Notes under the pieces: generated by a model | Told to the model about the DNA's origin: nothing | Databases searched by the model: none | The model's input: only the letters and a program-made list of their open reading frames with translations | Assembly: GCF_025291715.1 (NCBI RefSeq) | Contig: NZ_JAMBIZ010000020.1 | Location: 1 to 63,075, forward strand | Source of the DNA: Metasolibacillus sp. | GTDB taxonomy: Bacteria; Bacillota; Bacilli; Bacillales_A; Planococcaceae | Direction: 5' to 3' | DNA: 63,075 nt | Made by a program: the position numbers and the translations under genes | Shown: positions 8,530 through 18,673 of the stretch, in pieces | Position numbering within the stretch: position 1 is the first letter of the stretch | Layout of the letters: each line of letters opens with the position of its first letter

Positions 8530-9292
8530 GGAAATTAGGCGTTATCCATCACCAAACGAGCAGGTGCGCTTAGATGAAATTATTTATTGGTCCAATGGTT
8601 TGCGCATCAAAGGCTTATTGGCAAGACCGAAGCAAGAAGGGCAGTATGAGGCACTGCTCTATTTACGAGGCGGCTTGCAATTTATCGGCATGGTGCGTCC
8701 TGCACGAATAGCACAATTTGCTGCACAGGGATTTGTCGTATTTGCCCCCTATTATCGTGGGAACAGAGGGGGAGAAGGGAAGGATGAATTTGCAGGTGAT
8801 GATCGTTATGATGCTGTTTATGCTGTAGATGTGCTTAAGCAATTTGCCGAAGTCAATCGAGTGCATCTATTTGGCTTTTCACGAGGTGGTATAATGGCAC
8901 TTTGGACAGCGATTTTACGAGATGATATTAGCTCAATTGTGACATGGGCAGGTGCAGCAGATGTAACAGCGACTTATTGGGAGCGCATCGATATGCGTCG
9001 AGGGTTAAAGCGCATTATCGGTGGGACACCAAATAAAGTGCCGGAGCGCTATAAAGAACGTACGCCACTGCATCAAATAGCGAGCATCCAAGCACCTGTA
9101 TTAATTATTCATGGTACAGAGGATGCGCATGTACGTATCGAGCATGCCTATAAGCTACAGCAAGCCTTGCAGAAGGTAAATAAAGCAGTGGAAACATGGT
9201 ACGCACACGGCATGCAGCATCATTATCCGCCACAGCTAAATCGTCAAACGGTTCGTCAGCTATGCATGTGGATGCAAAAGCAATCACTTTAA
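8504..9292 (+). CDS. Alpha/beta hydrolase, prolyl-oligopeptidase-like
   Basis: Serine hydrolase of about 262 residues. The nucleophile elbow is GFSRGG (about residue 127), the Asp candidate lies in IHGTEDAHV and the His in GMQHHYPP, so the triad looks complete. An oxyanion-type motif RGG occurs early (ALLYLRGGLQF). The start is GTG 8504 or ATG 8507; AGGAAG lies at 8492-8497 inside the end of ytkD, so the two are coupled. Substrate unknown: esterase or peptidase. The 3' end overlaps the convergent gerB-like gene by 9 bases. Confidence 0.85.
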   Translation: MMKKDGMIEEIRRYPSPNEQVRLDEIIYWSNGLRIKGLLARPKQEGQYEALLYLRGGLQFIGMVRPARIAQFAAQGFVVFAPYYRGNRGGEGKDEFAGDDRYDAVYAVDVLKQFAEVNRVHLFGFSRGGIMALWTAILRDDISSIVTWAGAADVTATYWERIDMRRGLKRIIGGTPNKVPERYKERTPLHQIASIQAPVLIIHGTEDAHVRIEHAYKLQQALQKVNKAVETWYAHGMQHHYPPQLNRQTVRQLCMWMQKQSL

Positions 9293-10375
9293 GCGTCTTA
9301 TTTTAGCAATAAGTAGTAGCAGAAGAGGCAAAACAATCGCAAATGTTGCAGAATAAGGTAGCCAAACGCCTTGATTGTAAACATTGGCATAAGTAATATT
9401 TGGATGAATGATTTGAGAAAGCCCGATAAGTAACAACATTAATGGGAAAAGAAGTGGCTTTGCATCTCGAATATGAAAAATTTGCTTTAGCCCAATAAAA
9501 GCTGCATAAAAATAAATAAAAGTACGAATATAAATCGTAATAATCCACATAAAGGTCATAATAACTTCAATTCTTTGAAAAAATTTGCCGAGGGAAACGC
9601 GCTGTGCAAGAATATAGCTCGGATAATTTTGAGAAGCGGTATTTACTACACCAAGCACTACTATACATAAAGTAATGAGTAAAATTAACACGACTCCACT
9701 TAGCAATGTGCCGATATAAAAGCCTTTGTTTGCGGAGTTGTTTTTATTAACAGTATAAGGAAAAATCATCAATAATATAATTGCTGGAAAAGAGAAAATG
9801 CTCATAAAATAAAGTATGCTTGCCACCATTGATCTCGGTGCAGTGTCCAATATAGGCTGTAAATTTTCAAATTGAATATTTGGTGTAATAAAAATCACTA
9901 AACATATAAATAAAAAAATAAATACTGGAAAAAAAATTTCAGCTGAGCGCGCAAAGGTTTCTAAACCTAAATAGCTCGCCATCATCACAATCACTATAAA
10001 TAATAGGACAAAGGCAAGATTTGGAGTTTCGGGCATAATTTCGATTTGCATAAAGCTACCGATAAAATAAAGCAATTCGGCTGCATTCATAAATGCAAAA
10101 AGTACAAATAAAAGAGCGATACCTCTTCCAAGCCATTTACCAAATACTTTTTCAATAATTTCTACAAAAGAATGCTGTGGCGCAATACGAGATACTTTAA
10201 TAAATAGCATCACTAGTAAAAGGCTAAAAACAACACCAATAATAGCAGCAATCCATGCATCCTGCTTAGACATTTCTGCTAAATAGGACGGGATAATTAA
10301 AATGGATGTGCCGATAAAAAATAGAAATGTAACAATCGTAAATTGCCGTGTACTAATCATTTGCTTATCGTTCAT
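9284..10375 (-). CDS. Spore germination receptor permease subunit (GerB type)
   Basis: Amino acid/polyamine/organocation-type permease of 363 residues with about ten membrane helices, the B subunit of a GerA-family germinant receptor in the spore inner membrane. The N-terminal helix GTSILIIPSYLAEMSKQDAW is typical of the family. ATG 10375 is chosen over 10384 because AAGGAG lies only two bases before the latter. It is the last gene of the operon A-C-D-B. The germinant cannot be predicted from sequence. Confidence 0.92.
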   Translation of the reverse strand: MNDKQMISTRQFTIVTFLFFIGTSILIIPSYLAEMSKQDAWIAAIIGVVFSLLLVMLFIKVSRIAPQHSFVEIIEKVFGKWLGRGIALLFVLFAFMNAAELLYFIGSFMQIEIMPETPNLAFVLLFIVIVMMASYLGLETFARSAEIFFPVFIFLFICLVIFITPNIQFENLQPILDTAPRSMVASILYFMSIFSFPAIILLMIFPYTVNKNNSANKGFYIGTLLSGVVLILLITLCIVVLGVVNTASQNYPSYILAQRVSLGKFFQRIEVIMTFMWIITIYIRTFIYFYAAFIGLKQIFHIRDAKPLLFPLMLLLIGLSQIIHPNITYANVYNQGVWLPYSATFAIVLPLLLLLIAKIRRLK

Positions 10376-10390
10376 AATATGCATCGCTCC

Positions 10391-10627
10391 TTAAATGTGA
10401 AGGAATGCTTCAATAACATTGCTTAAAGGTTGATAAATAAATGTCACTAATTGTACAGGACTAGGTATGCGAAGGTGGAAGCTTAATGCAATTGCTATTG
10501 CTGTTCCTAATAGCAATATGATAAAAAATAACCATGTCGTTGCAGGCTCTTGATTGTTACGCAGCGTAGTCCAATGTAAACAAATTATAATGACTACAAT
10601 AATGATAATTACGATAGAAAATATCAT
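10391..10627 (-). CDS. Small two-span protein of the germination operon (D-subunit-like)
   Basis: Protein of 78 residues with two hydrophobic helices (about 2-18 and 30-50), located between gerC- and gerB-type genes. Small two-helix D subunits are known in some Bacillus germinant receptor operons and modulate receptor function; size, topology and position match, but I have no sequence motif to prove the relationship. The start lies one base before the gerC-type gene's stop, so it is tightly coupled. Confidence 0.7.
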   Translation of the reverse strand: MIFSIVIIIIVVIIICLHWTTLRNNQEPATTWLFFIILLLGTAIAIALSFHLRIPSPVQLVTFIYQPLSNVIEAFLHI

Positions 10628-11830
10628 TTACTTTGACTCCTTTATTGGATAGAACGTGGAGTTTTGTATAGTGCCTGGTGTAATTGTATCTACCTTTACA
10701 TTGACAGTTACTTTGGCATTTTGAAAAAGCGTTGGCCATTGCTCTTTTATCTTGCGCCACTTTTTAGGCTCTTGGCGATGGAGCACTTGACCGAAATGTA
10801 CTACATCAGCATCATAGGTTTGCTGTAATGTGTGTAGTGTGTCTTCAATTTTTTTCGCAAGAGTAACAGATGTCTCATGATTAATATAATCCATCGTCTG
10901 CTTGGTTTGTAAATCAATCCTACATTTTACCTCACCTACATTTTGCTCTACATTAACTTTTATATCGAATGAAGGTACGTCATTCTCAATGGTTCCTTTA
11001 ATAGTTGTCTTAGTAGCAGTAATTTCAGTTGCTAAATTACCCTCCTCTGGACAAGCAACGATTTCAACAGTGCTTTTAATATTATTCATTAAAAAATTAT
11101 AGCTTTTGCTTTGTTCTTCTGTCAGTATGCCAATCATTTTTCCGTTTTTAATAACAGCTAACCCACTATATTGTAAAATGGCGGATATTGTAATCTGATC
11201 AACATTTGCTTGCGTCTTACCAATTTGCTTATTACCAAGCAATGTAATAGTAGATAACACAAGATTGTTATTGCCATCATGTAAAAAAGTGATTAAATCA
11301 TTCATTGTCATTGTGACAGTTGAGCCCCATGCCTTTTCAGAAGTTTTCAAAGAGCTTGTTATTTTATTTGCTGGTATTTTTTCAATAGGTGTTAAGACAC
11401 TGACAATATCTTTAGCAGTATCCTCATGTGCCACAATAATATTAAAATCATTGCGAAATTCATGATCACGCGATAAAAAATCTAAAACTGGACGAATATC
11501 CTTTGTGACAAGCTCCTTTCCTAATATAACCATTTGTAAATGTGCAAAATACGATTTACGTGGTGATTCCAATGTTACTTTTCGAATAGCTTCATATAAT
11601 GTTGAGCCTGTTGCCGAATAGGACGTTACGGGAGAGCGTCCACTCGTTGGCTGTTTAGAGGAAATTTCACCAGGATTAACAACTTGGACGGTTATTTCAT
11701 ATTCATCATCCACCTGATCAATACCTAATGCGACAACAATGGCAATCTCGTTTAGTTCTTTTTTGCTCCAGCAAGCACTGAGCAGAAGGCAGAGTATCGT
11801 GCATAGCAAAAGAGCCGCTATTTTCTTCAT
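10628..11830 (-). CDS. Germination receptor lipoprotein (Ger(x)C)
   Basis: C subunit of the germinant receptor, 400 residues. The signal peptide with lipobox LLLSAC gives a diacylglycerol-anchored protein. The early block WSKKELNEIAIVVALGID is characteristic of Ger(x)C. ATG 11830 is preferred: the frame extends to an ATG at 11851, but that codon sits directly on the AAGGAGG that serves 11830. It lies between the A subunit (upstream) and the small D-like gene. Confidence 0.93.
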   Translation of the reverse strand: MKKIAALLLCTILCLLLSACWSKKELNEIAIVVALGIDQVDDEYEITVQVVNPGEISSKQPTSGRSPVTSYSATGSTLYEAIRKVTLESPRKSYFAHLQMVILGKELVTKDIRPVLDFLSRDHEFRNDFNIIVAHEDTAKDIVSVLTPIEKIPANKITSSLKTSEKAWGSTVTMTMNDLITFLHDGNNNLVLSTITLLGNKQIGKTQANVDQITISAILQYSGLAVIKNGKMIGILTEEQSKSYNFLMNNIKSTVEIVACPEEGNLATEITATKTTIKGTIENDVPSFDIKVNVEQNVGEVKCRIDLQTKQTMDYINHETSVTLAKKIEDTLHTLQQTYDADVVHFGQVLHRQEPKKWRKIKEQWPTLFQNAKVTVNVKVDTITPGTIQNSTFYPIKESK

Positions 11831-11851
11831 AATCTCTACTGCCTCCTTCAT

Positions 11852-13405
11852 TTATCGTTTAAATGTTCTTTCATACTTTGTTGCTCTTGTTGGATTGCTT
11901 TGGCTAACTAAACGTGGACGCTTTGTTAAAAATTTGCGTGGAAATAGTAAAACAGCATCTTTTTGATCTTCAAGAATTAGCGGTGCAAATGGACTTAAAT
12001 AAGGAACGCCAAATGAACGTAAGCTACATAAATGTAAAACGAGTGCCAATGTAGCAATCATAACGCCAAATAAACCGAAGCCACCTGCGAGTAAAATAAA
12101 TGGGAATCGTAAAATCCGAATAGAATTGGATAATCCATATGATGGAAATAAAAAACTACAGATGGCAGTTAAAGCAACAATAATAACTGTTACTGCAGAT
12201 ACAACTCCTGCTTCAACAGCTGCTTGCCCGATAACCAATGTACCAACAATGGACACAGCTGGTCCGATTGTGCGGGGCATACGTAGCCCAGCTTCTCGCA
12301 AAATTTCAAAGGCAATTTCCATAATCAAGGCTTCGATAACAGCAGGGAAGGGCACACCTTCACGCTGAGAAGCAATACTAATGAGCATAGGTGTTGGCAA
12401 CATTTCATGATGAAATGTTGTAATAGCAACATAAAAGGACGGTGCAATTAATGAAATTCCGATAGCTACAATCCTTAATATGCGTATAAACGAGCTAACA
12501 AACACATTGGAATAATAATCTTCAGATGATTGTAGGAAGGAGGTAATTAAAGCAGGTACAATAAGAACAAAAGGTGTACCATCAACTAAAATTGCTACTT
12601 TTCCTTCAAGCAGCTCGGCAGCAATAACATCTGGCCGTTCGGTATTATACATTGTTGGAAACAGCGTAAATTGAGCATCTTGAATTAATGATTCAATATA
12701 GCCACCTTCTAAAATACCATCAATTTCAATTTTATCGAGGCGTGCTAGCACCTCTTTCACTACTTTGTCATTGACAATGCCATTAATATATACGATGGCT
12801 ACATCTGTTTGAGTGACAGAGCCAATCACTTTCGTTTGAATCCAGAGGTTAGGGTTTTTAATCTTTCGACGAATTAATGCTGTATTTGTACGCAATGTTT
12901 CCGTAAAAGCCTCGCGTGGCCCACGTATGACAGACTCAGCGGCAGGCTCCATGACGGGGCGATCTTTTGCATCCTTCATACTTGCGGCAAGTGCAACTGC
13001 TACTCCATCTAGTAAAATAATCGTACTGCCATTGAAAAGAGAGCGATAAAGTGCAGCGAAATCTTTAATTTCCTGTATGTCACCAATTGTTAAACAATAC
13101 TGTTTCAAATAGTCAGTCGTATTCTCCATATTGAGCTCAATTTCATCGGTAAATTGCCCTGTAAGGCGCTCTAGCAATGTATTCGTCAGCTCTTCTTTAT
13201 TTACTAAACCATCAATATAAATAAGGGCGATGGACTGTTTGGCAGATTTGCCAACCAATAATTGCCGTACCATCACATCATTGCTATGACCAGTAGCTTG
13301 TTTAAGCGCATCAATCGTTTTGGATAATGAAGTGAATAGCGGCTGCGGCTGTGCATTTGGTGATAACTCAGAATCAGCACGATGTGGTGTATTCGAACCC
13401 TTCAT
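11852..13405 (-). CDS. Germination receptor subunit A (GerA family)
   Basis: A subunit of a spore germinant receptor, 517 residues. Two soluble N-terminal lobes (about 30-280) with the repeated pattern SIALIYIDGLVNKE / DVAIVYINGIVNDK precede a membrane half with PTPMLISIASQREGVPFPA and the conserved run EILREAGLRMPRTIGPAVSI. ATG 13405 follows GGAGGAG; the frame extends upstream to 13453 without an RBS. First gene of the operon. It proves a spore-forming host. Repeat copy B lies about 90 bases upstream. Confidence 0.95.
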   Translation of the reverse strand: MKGSNTPHRADSELSPNAQPQPLFTSLSKTIDALKQATGHSNDVMVRQLLVGKSAKQSIALIYIDGLVNKEELTNTLLERLTGQFTDEIELNMENTTDYLKQYCLTIGDIQEIKDFAALYRSLFNGSTIILLDGVAVALAASMKDAKDRPVMEPAAESVIRGPREAFTETLRTNTALIRRKIKNPNLWIQTKVIGSVTQTDVAIVYINGIVNDKVVKEVLARLDKIEIDGILEGGYIESLIQDAQFTLFPTMYNTERPDVIAAELLEGKVAILVDGTPFVLIVPALITSFLQSSEDYYSNVFVSSFIRILRIVAIGISLIAPSFYVAITTFHHEMLPTPMLISIASQREGVPFPAVIEALIMEIAFEILREAGLRMPRTIGPAVSIVGTLVIGQAAVEAGVVSAVTVIIVALTAICSFLFPSYGLSNSIRILRFPFILLAGGFGLFGVMIATLALVLHLCSLRSFGVPYLSPFAPLILEDQKDAVLLFPRKFLTKRPRLVSQSNPTRATKYERTFKR

Positions 13406-13493
13406 TTTTATCTCCTCCAAACGACTTTCGTTGAATAAATTGAGGATGGGCAAAAAAAGGTCAATTTAAACAGCGAATGTGGAATTAATATTG

Positions 13494-13532
13494 AATTGTG
13501 TGAAAATTGTGTGTGTGCCTGGCACCGAAACA
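13494..13532 (+). repeat. Dispersed palindromic repeat, copy B
   Basis: AATTGTGTG, a short spacer, then ATTGTGTGTGTGCCTGGCAC, the same left half as copy A. The right arm is degenerate (CCGAAACAA rather than CCACACAAT). It is located between the germination operon and the pckA terminator. Confidence 0.8.
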
Positions 13533-13540
13533 AAAACAAG

Positions 13541-13586
13541 AATAAGCTGTCAGGGAAGTAGCGAACTACTTTCCTGACAGCTTATT
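13541..13586 (-). terminator. Terminator of pckA
   Basis: Long hairpin of 21 bp (13541-13561 with 13566-13586, one wobble) with a four-base loop, just past the pckA stop. The flanks are T-rich on both strands, so it may also block transcription from the other direction. Confidence 0.82.
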
Positions 13587-13597
13587 TTTTAAAATTA

Positions 13598-15184
13598 TTA
13601 AGCTAATGGGCCACCTTTTTTCGAAATTTCTTCCGAAACGTTAGCGAATTTTTTAAAGTTATCATTGAAAAGGCTTGCTAAATGTTTCGCCTTTTCATTA
13701 TATGCATCCTTATCAGCCCAAGCATCACGAGGGGTTAATACTTCGGATGGCACACCTTCGATTGCTGTTGGGATGTGTAGGCCGAATACATCGTCTTGCG
13801 TTGTTTCAACATCGTTTAGCTTGCCGTCAATGGCAGCGCGAACCATTGCACGTGTGTAAGAAAGCTTCATACGGCTACCTACACCATATTCGCCACCAGT
13901 CCAGCCTGTGTTAACTAAAAATACTTGAGAGCCATGCTCATCAATTTTCTTGCCTAGCATTTCTGCATAAACTGTTGCAGGAAGCGGTAAGAATGGAGAA
14001 CCGAAGCATGTTGAGAATACTGGCTCTGGCTCTGTTACACCACGTTCTGTACCTGCTAGCTTTGATGTGAAACCGCTTAAAAAATGATACATCGCTTGCT
14101 CTTTTGTTAATTTAGAGATTGGAGGCAATACCCCAAATGCATCTGCAGTTAAGAACACAATTGTTTGTGGGTGTCCTGCTACAGAAGGTTTTGCAATGTT
14201 TTCGATATAATCAATCGGGTAAGCAACACGTGTATTTTCTGTTAATGAACCATCATCATAGTTGCAAATACGTGTATTTTCATCAACTACAACGTTTTCT
14301 AAAACAGCGCCAAAGCGGATTGCGTTATAAATTTCAGGTTCTTTTTCTGCTGAAAGGTTAATTGTTTTTGCGTAGCAGCCACCTTCAATATTAAATACGC
14401 CGTTGTCTGACCAGCCATGCTCATCATCACCGATTAACTTGCGGTCGCTATCTGCTGATAAAGTTGTTTTACCTGTACCAGATAGACCGAAGAATAGTGC
14501 AACATCGCCTGCCTCACCAACATTTGCTGAACAGTGCATTGATAAAATACCTTGCTCAGGTAATAAGTAGTTCATAATACCGAAAATAGATTTTTTCATT
14601 TCACCAGCGTATTCTGTACCACCGATTAAAATAACTTTCTTTTCTAATGACACGATAATGAAAGTTTCAGAGTCTGTGCCATCCACAGCTGGATCTGCTT
14701 TGAAATTAGGAGCGGAAACAATTGTGAAGTCTGTTGTATGTGCAGTTAGCTCTTCAGCAGTTGGACGGATAAATAATTGGTGGCAGAATAAATTGTGCCA
14801 TGCATATTCATTAATTACTTTAATGCCGATTTGCGAATCTTTATCTGCTCCAGCAAAGCCATTAAAGACAAAAAGCTCATCGCGCTCTTTTAAATAATTA
14901 ACTACTTTTACATATAGTTTTTCAAACACTTCAGAAGAAATTGGACGGTTCACTTTGCCCCAATCAATTTTATCTTTTGTGCTTTCTTCCTCAACCGTAT
15001 ATTTATCTTTAGGAGAACGACCAGTATATTTGCCTGTCTCAGCGCGCAATGCACCATCAACAGTTAAAATTGCTTCTCCACGAGATGTTGCTTTTTCTAC
15101 TAACTGTGGAACAGAAAGTTGAACATGAACATTTGTACCATTTAATAAATCTTTCAGTTCGTTCGCAATTTCTACTGAATTCAT
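13598..15184 (-). CDS. pckA: Phosphoenolpyruvate carboxykinase (ATP)
   Basis: Gluconeogenic enzyme of 528 residues converting oxaloacetate and ATP to PEP, CO2 and ADP. The kinase-1 P-loop is [13 protein letters not shown], preceded by the substrate/metal region with [15 protein letters not shown] and followed by [20 protein letters not shown] and the PEPCK-specific [11 protein letters not shown]. Full length. It is divergent from metK, as in B. subtilis. A GGATGG precedes the ATG. A candidate -10 (TATACT, minus strand, near 15255-15260) is visible, with a poor -35. Confidence 0.97.
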   Translation of the reverse strand: MNSVEIANELKDLLNGTNVHVQLSVPQLVEKATSRGEAILTVDGALRAETGKYTGRSPKDKYTVEEESTKDKIDWGKVNRPISSEVFEKLYVKVVNYLKERDELFVFNGFAGADKDSQIGIKVINEYAWHNLFCHQLFIRPTAEELTAHTTDFTIVSAPNFKADPAVDGTDSETFIIVSLEKKVILIGGTEYAGEMKKSIFGIMNYLLPEQGILSMHCSANVGEAGDVALFFGLSGTGKTTLSADSDRKLIGDDEHGWSDNGVFNIEGGCYAKTINLSAEKEPEIYNAIRFGAVLENVVVDENTRICNYDDGSLTENTRVAYPIDYIENIAKPSVAGHPQTIVFLTADAFGVLPPISKLTKEQAMYHFLSGFTSKLAGTERGVTEPEPVFSTCFGSPFLPLPATVYAEMLGKKIDEHGSQVFLVNTGWTGGEYGVGSRMKLSYTRAMVRAAIDGKLNDVETTQDDVFGLHIPTAIEGVPSEVLTPRDAWADKDAYNEKAKHLASLFNDNFKKFANVSEEISKKGGPLA

Positions 15185-15386
15185 CGTTTAAAACCATCCT
15201 TTTGTTTATAATATTCCCATTAATAAAGGGTATTTCTTTCTTTCGAATACAAAAAGTATAACACATTAAACGAAATAGTCTATACTAATCCGTTATAAAT
15301 TTATGAAATTTTATGGCGAATTCGTGTAACTGTATAAAACGGATGTCATAGGATGTAGTCCAACGAAAAATAAACGTATATAGCAT

Positions 15387-15415
15387 TTGACAGTAGAAAA
15401 AGAATTATGTATTAT
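15387..15415 (+). promoter_or_regulatory. Sigma-A promoter of the metK leader
   Basis: TTGACA (15387-15392), a 17-base spacer and TATTAT (15410-15415), placing the start of transcription just before the S-box aptamer. Confidence 0.8.
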
Positions 15416-15432
15416 ATGAAATTGAACGGATA

Positions 15433-15608
15433 CTCTTATCCCGAGCTGGTGGAGGGTCAGGCCCTATGAAGCCCGGCAACCTGCATGACTTTTCACATCA
15501 TGCGTTGGTGCCAACCTGATGCAAGGAGATTTCTCCTTGAACGATAAGAGTGAAAGGGAACGAACATACAATCCTTTCTCTCATACTATATGAGTGGAAG
15601 GTTTTTTT
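15433..15608 (+). ncRNA. SAM-I (S-box) riboswitch and terminator
   Basis: Classical S-box leader. The P1 stem pairs CTCTTATC (15433-15440) with GATAAGAG (15543-15550); the conserved core includes GGAGGGTCAGGCCCTATGAA then GCCCGGCAACC and the distal GTGCCAACCTGATGC. A terminator follows, 15573-15584 pairing with 15590-15601 and then seven Ts. SAM binding stabilises the aptamer and favours termination, so metK is repressed when SAM is plentiful. Confidence 0.96.
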
Positions 15609-15733
15609 ATTGCAAATTTGAACCATTACACCTTTCAAAATCCTCGTGTTAAGAAGCGATAGCGGCTTGAAATAAGCTTGACATGGGTAACGAGTACCGT
15701 ATCATATTCGCAGGAATTATAGGAGGAAATAAC

Positions 15734-16939
15734 ATGACAAACCGTAGATTATTTACATCAGAAAGTGTAACAGAAGGGCATCCAGATAAAATTTGTGACC
15801 AAATTTCAGATGCAATTTTAGATGCAATTTTAGCAGCAGATCCAAATGCGCGTGTAGCATGTGAAACAACTGTAACGACAGGTTTAGTATTAGTTGCAGG
15901 AGAGATTTCAACTTCAACTTATGTAGATATTAAAGGCATTGTACGTGATACTGTTGCAGAAATTGGCTATACACGTGGTAAATATGGCTTTGATGCAGAA
16001 AACTTAGCTGTTCTTGTAGCGATTGGCGAGCAATCGCCTGACATCGCACAAGGTGTAGACCAAGCGCTTGAAGCGCGTGAAGGCTCAATGACTGATGAAG
16101 CAATCGAGGCGATTGGCGCAGGTGACCAAGGTTTAATGTTTGGTTATGCATGTAACGAAACACCTGAGCTTATGCCGTTACCAATTAGCCTTGCACATAA
16201 GCTAGCACGTCGTTTAACTGAAGTACGTAAATCGGGTGAATTACAGTATTTACGTCCAGATGGTAAAACACAAGTAACAGTAGAATACGATGAAAATAAT
16301 GTACCAGTGCGTGTGGATACAATCGTTATTTCGACACAGCATGATGAGGAAGTAACATTAGAACAAATTCAAGCAGACTTGAAGCGTGTTGTCATTGCAC
16401 CAGTAGTGCCAGCAGAATTATTAGATGATGCAACAAAATACTTCATTAACCCAACAGGTCGCTTCGTTATCGGTGGACCAAAAGGGGATGCTGGCTTAAC
16501 GGGGCGTAAAATTATCGTAGACACATATGGCGGCTATGCACGTCATGGTGGTGGTGCATTCTCAGGGAAGGATGCAACGAAGGTTGACCGTTCAGCAGCT
16601 TATGCAGCGCGTTATGTAGCGAAAAATATTGTTGCAGCAGGCTTAGCAGAGCGTGCGGAAGTGCAGCTTGCTTATGCAATTGGTGTAGCACAGCCTGTAT
16701 CGATTGCTGTTGATACGTTCGGCACAGGAACAGTGTCATCATCACAAATTGTAGAATGGGTACGTGAGCTATTTGATTTACGTCCAGCAGGCATTATTAA
16801 AATGTTAGATTTACGCCGTCCAATTTACAAACAAACGGCAGCTTACGGACATTTTGGCCGCACGGACTTAAATGTTCCTTGGGAGCAAACAGATAAAGCG
16901 GAAGTATTAAAAGAAAAAGCAGCATTATTAGTGAAATAA
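15734..16939 (+). CDS. metK: S-adenosylmethionine synthetase
   Basis: Makes SAM from methionine and ATP; 401 residues, the usual length. Signatures are [13 protein letters not shown] at the N terminus, [12 protein letters not shown], the P-loop-like [20 protein letters not shown] and [22 protein letters not shown] 15734 follows AGGAGG (15721-15726); the open frame runs further upstream to 15683 without an RBS. It is controlled by the S-box leader, giving direct feedback by its product. Confidence 0.97.
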   Translation: MTNRRLFTSESVTEGHPDKICDQISDAILDAILAADPNARVACETTVTTGLVLVAGEISTSTYVDIKGIVRDTVAEIGYTRGKYGFDAENLAVLVAIGEQSPDIAQGVDQALEAREGSMTDEAIEAIGAGDQGLMFGYACNETPELMPLPISLAHKLARRLTEVRKSGELQYLRPDGKTQVTVEYDENNVPVRVDTIVISTQHDEEVTLEQIQADLKRVVIAPVVPAELLDDATKYFINPTGRFVIGGPKGDAGLTGRKIIVDTYGGYARHGGGAFSGKDATKVDRSAAYAARYVAKNIVAAGLAERAEVQLAYAIGVAQPVSIAVDTFGTGTVSSSQIVEWVRELFDLRPAGIIKMLDLRRPIYKQTAAYGHFGRTDLNVPWEQTDKAEVLKEKAALLVK

Positions 16940-16951
16940 TAAAATGATAAA

Positions 16952-16998
16952 AGGCTGTCATGAAATGTAGGTCAATACCTTACTTTCTTGACAGCTAT
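16952..16998 (+). terminator. Terminator of metK
   Basis: Imperfect hairpin with an AGGCTGTCA-type left arm (from 16952) and a TTGACAGCT right arm (to 16995), followed by a T-rich run. Its arms resemble those of the pckA terminator (GCTGTCAnGAAAGTA in both). Confidence 0.7.
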
Positions 16999-17053
16999 TT
17001 ATTATTTATCTAGTGTAAGACTCCCACTTCAAAATAGTTAAGTGGGGTGTGGT

Positions 17054-17572
17054 TCACACATCTTCTTTTAATGATTTATAATATTGGCCTTTTTCTACAT
17101 ATTCACGGATGATGCGATCCATATCTTCGCGGTCCTCTGCGTTTACTTCGCGCACTACCTTTGCAGGACGTCCCATTGCGAGCATATTGGCAGGGATTTT
17201 TTTGCCTGGAGGAACGAGGCTTCCCGCACCAATAAAGGCACCTTCCCCAATTTCAGCACCATCAAGAATGATAGAGCCCATCCCAACTAATGCACGTTTG
17301 CGAATTGTACAGCCATGCAATGTTACTTGATGACCGATTGTTACTTCATCTTCAATCACCACGGGATTGTTTGGGCTTTGATGGATACAGCTTAAATCTT
17401 GTATGCTGACACGTTTACCGATAATGGTTGGTGCTACATCGCCGCGAATAACTGTATTAAACCATATTGTAGATTCCTCTCCAATTGTGACATCCCCTGT
17501 TATTGTAGCGAAATCTGCGATAAATGCAGTCGAATCAATTTTTGGCATTATCCCTTTATATGGGTAAATCAT
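17054..17572 (-). CDS. ytoA: Gamma-carbonic-anhydrase-like hexapeptide protein
   Basis: Left-handed beta-helix protein of 172 residues in the gamma-CA/YrdA/PaaY group. Hexapeptide repeats run from about residue 15 to 130 (DVTIGEESTIWFNTVIRGDV, then IGKRVSIQD and VTIGHQVTLHGCTIRKRALVG). The His residues that bind metal in the trimer are present (CIHQSP, IGHQVTLHGC). A homologue sits next to ytpA in B. subtilis. Enzymatic activity is not proven for this group. Confidence 0.9.
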   Translation of the reverse strand: MIYPYKGIMPKIDSTAFIADFATITGDVTIGEESTIWFNTVIRGDVAPTIIGKRVSIQDLSCIHQSPNNPVVIEDEVTIGHQVTLHGCTIRKRALVGMGSIILDGAEIGEGAFIGAGSLVPPGKKIPANMLAMGRPAKVVREVNAEDREDMDRIIREYVEKGQYYKSLKEDV

Positions 17573-17731
17573 GTTAAAAACGCTTCCTTTCTTTATGCAA
17601 ACTATGCAACCATCGTATCAAAAGTAGGGAAAAATAGAAAATAAAATTTAAACAATCGTATAAATACCGATTATAATAAAGGCATCTATTTCATGATAAA
17701 AAGAACAGGTTAAAATATAGGAGGGATTGCA

Positions 17732-18532
17732 ATGTGGAAATGGGAGGCTGAAGGACAGCCAAAAGCAGTTGTTGCAATTGTCCATGGAGCATATGAGCAT
17801 CATCGTTGGTATGCTTGGCTAATTGAAAAGCTGCGAAGCGCAGGATTTCACGTTGTAATGGGGGATTTACCAGGACACGGAGCACAGGCGAAAAATATCA
17901 ATTATCACGATGAGGATTTTTTTAAATATGAGGATTATGTAAAGCAATTAATAGAAATAGGCTTATCGGAAAATTTGCCTGTATTTGTTATAGGTAATGG
18001 TTTAGGTGCAACAGTATTAATGAATGTTTTACAAAAAAAGCAGCTGGAATGTGCAGGTGTAATCTTTATTTCACCATGGATGCACTTAAAGCTACTGCCT
18101 GGGAAAATGTCCAATGCCTTAACAAGTATTAGTGCATTAACGTCTAGTGTAAGGCTCAATCATGAAATTACGATGCAGCTGATGTCTCGAAATGCAGAGG
18201 TATATGAAGAGTTAAGAGATGACATACCGCATAATACAACTGTTACAGTGAAATGGTATAAAGATTTGCAACAGCTTTTAAAGCGCTTGAAAAATCCAGA
18301 AGTAAAATTTCACAATATGCCTGTTTTGATGATGACGGGTGAAAGAGATCAAATTACGGATATACAGGCAGCAAAAAGCTGGTTAATGCAGCAGCCATTA
18401 TCGCATTTTCAATATAAAGAATGGGCTGATTGTCGCCATAGTTTATATTTTGAAATGGAAAGAGAAGAAGTATATTTATACACAAAAGATTTTATGAATA
18501 ATGTGTTACGCTCACTAGGCTATATTATTTAA
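17732..18532 (+). CDS. ytpA: YtpA-like alpha/beta hydrolase lacking the nucleophile Ser
   Basis: Lysophospholipase-family protein of 266 residues, by neighbours and length the orthologue of B. subtilis YtpA (phospholipase, bacilysocin synthesis). The fold motifs are present: VHGAYEHHRWY, the HG-type oxyanion region, GDLPGHGAQ, Asp in MMTGERDQITD and His in DCRHSLYFE. The nucleophile elbow, however, reads VIGNGLGATV, so Gly replaces the Ser of GxSxG. The GGT codon is unambiguous, so it is probably inactive as an esterase or has another role. The start follows AGGAGG. Confidence 0.82.
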   Translation: MWKWEAEGQPKAVVAIVHGAYEHHRWYAWLIEKLRSAGFHVVMGDLPGHGAQAKNINYHDEDFFKYEDYVKQLIEIGLSENLPVFVIGNGLGATVLMNVLQKKQLECAGVIFISPWMHLKLLPGKMSNALTSISALTSSVRLNHEITMQLMSRNAEVYEELRDDIPHNTTVTVKWYKDLQQLLKRLKNPEVKFHNMPVLMMTGERDQITDIQAAKSWLMQQPLSHFQYKEWADCRHSLYFEMEREEVYLYTKDFMNNVLRSLGYII

Positions 18533-18673
18533 ACATATATACATTATGTTTGTTTAATAATAAATTTTAAAGTTTTGTCATAGTAAACCACTTTACACAA
18601 ATTGGCTTTTTTTGTTTGACAAATAAACAGTATAAGTCATAAGAATGCTTTAACCAATTAGTGAAGTAATAAC

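Noticed and set aside
10671-10687. GTGCCTGGTG word that resembles the dispersed repeat core
   Set aside because: The palindrome is broken and it lies in the coding end of the gerC-type gene where codons explain it; not counted as a copy.
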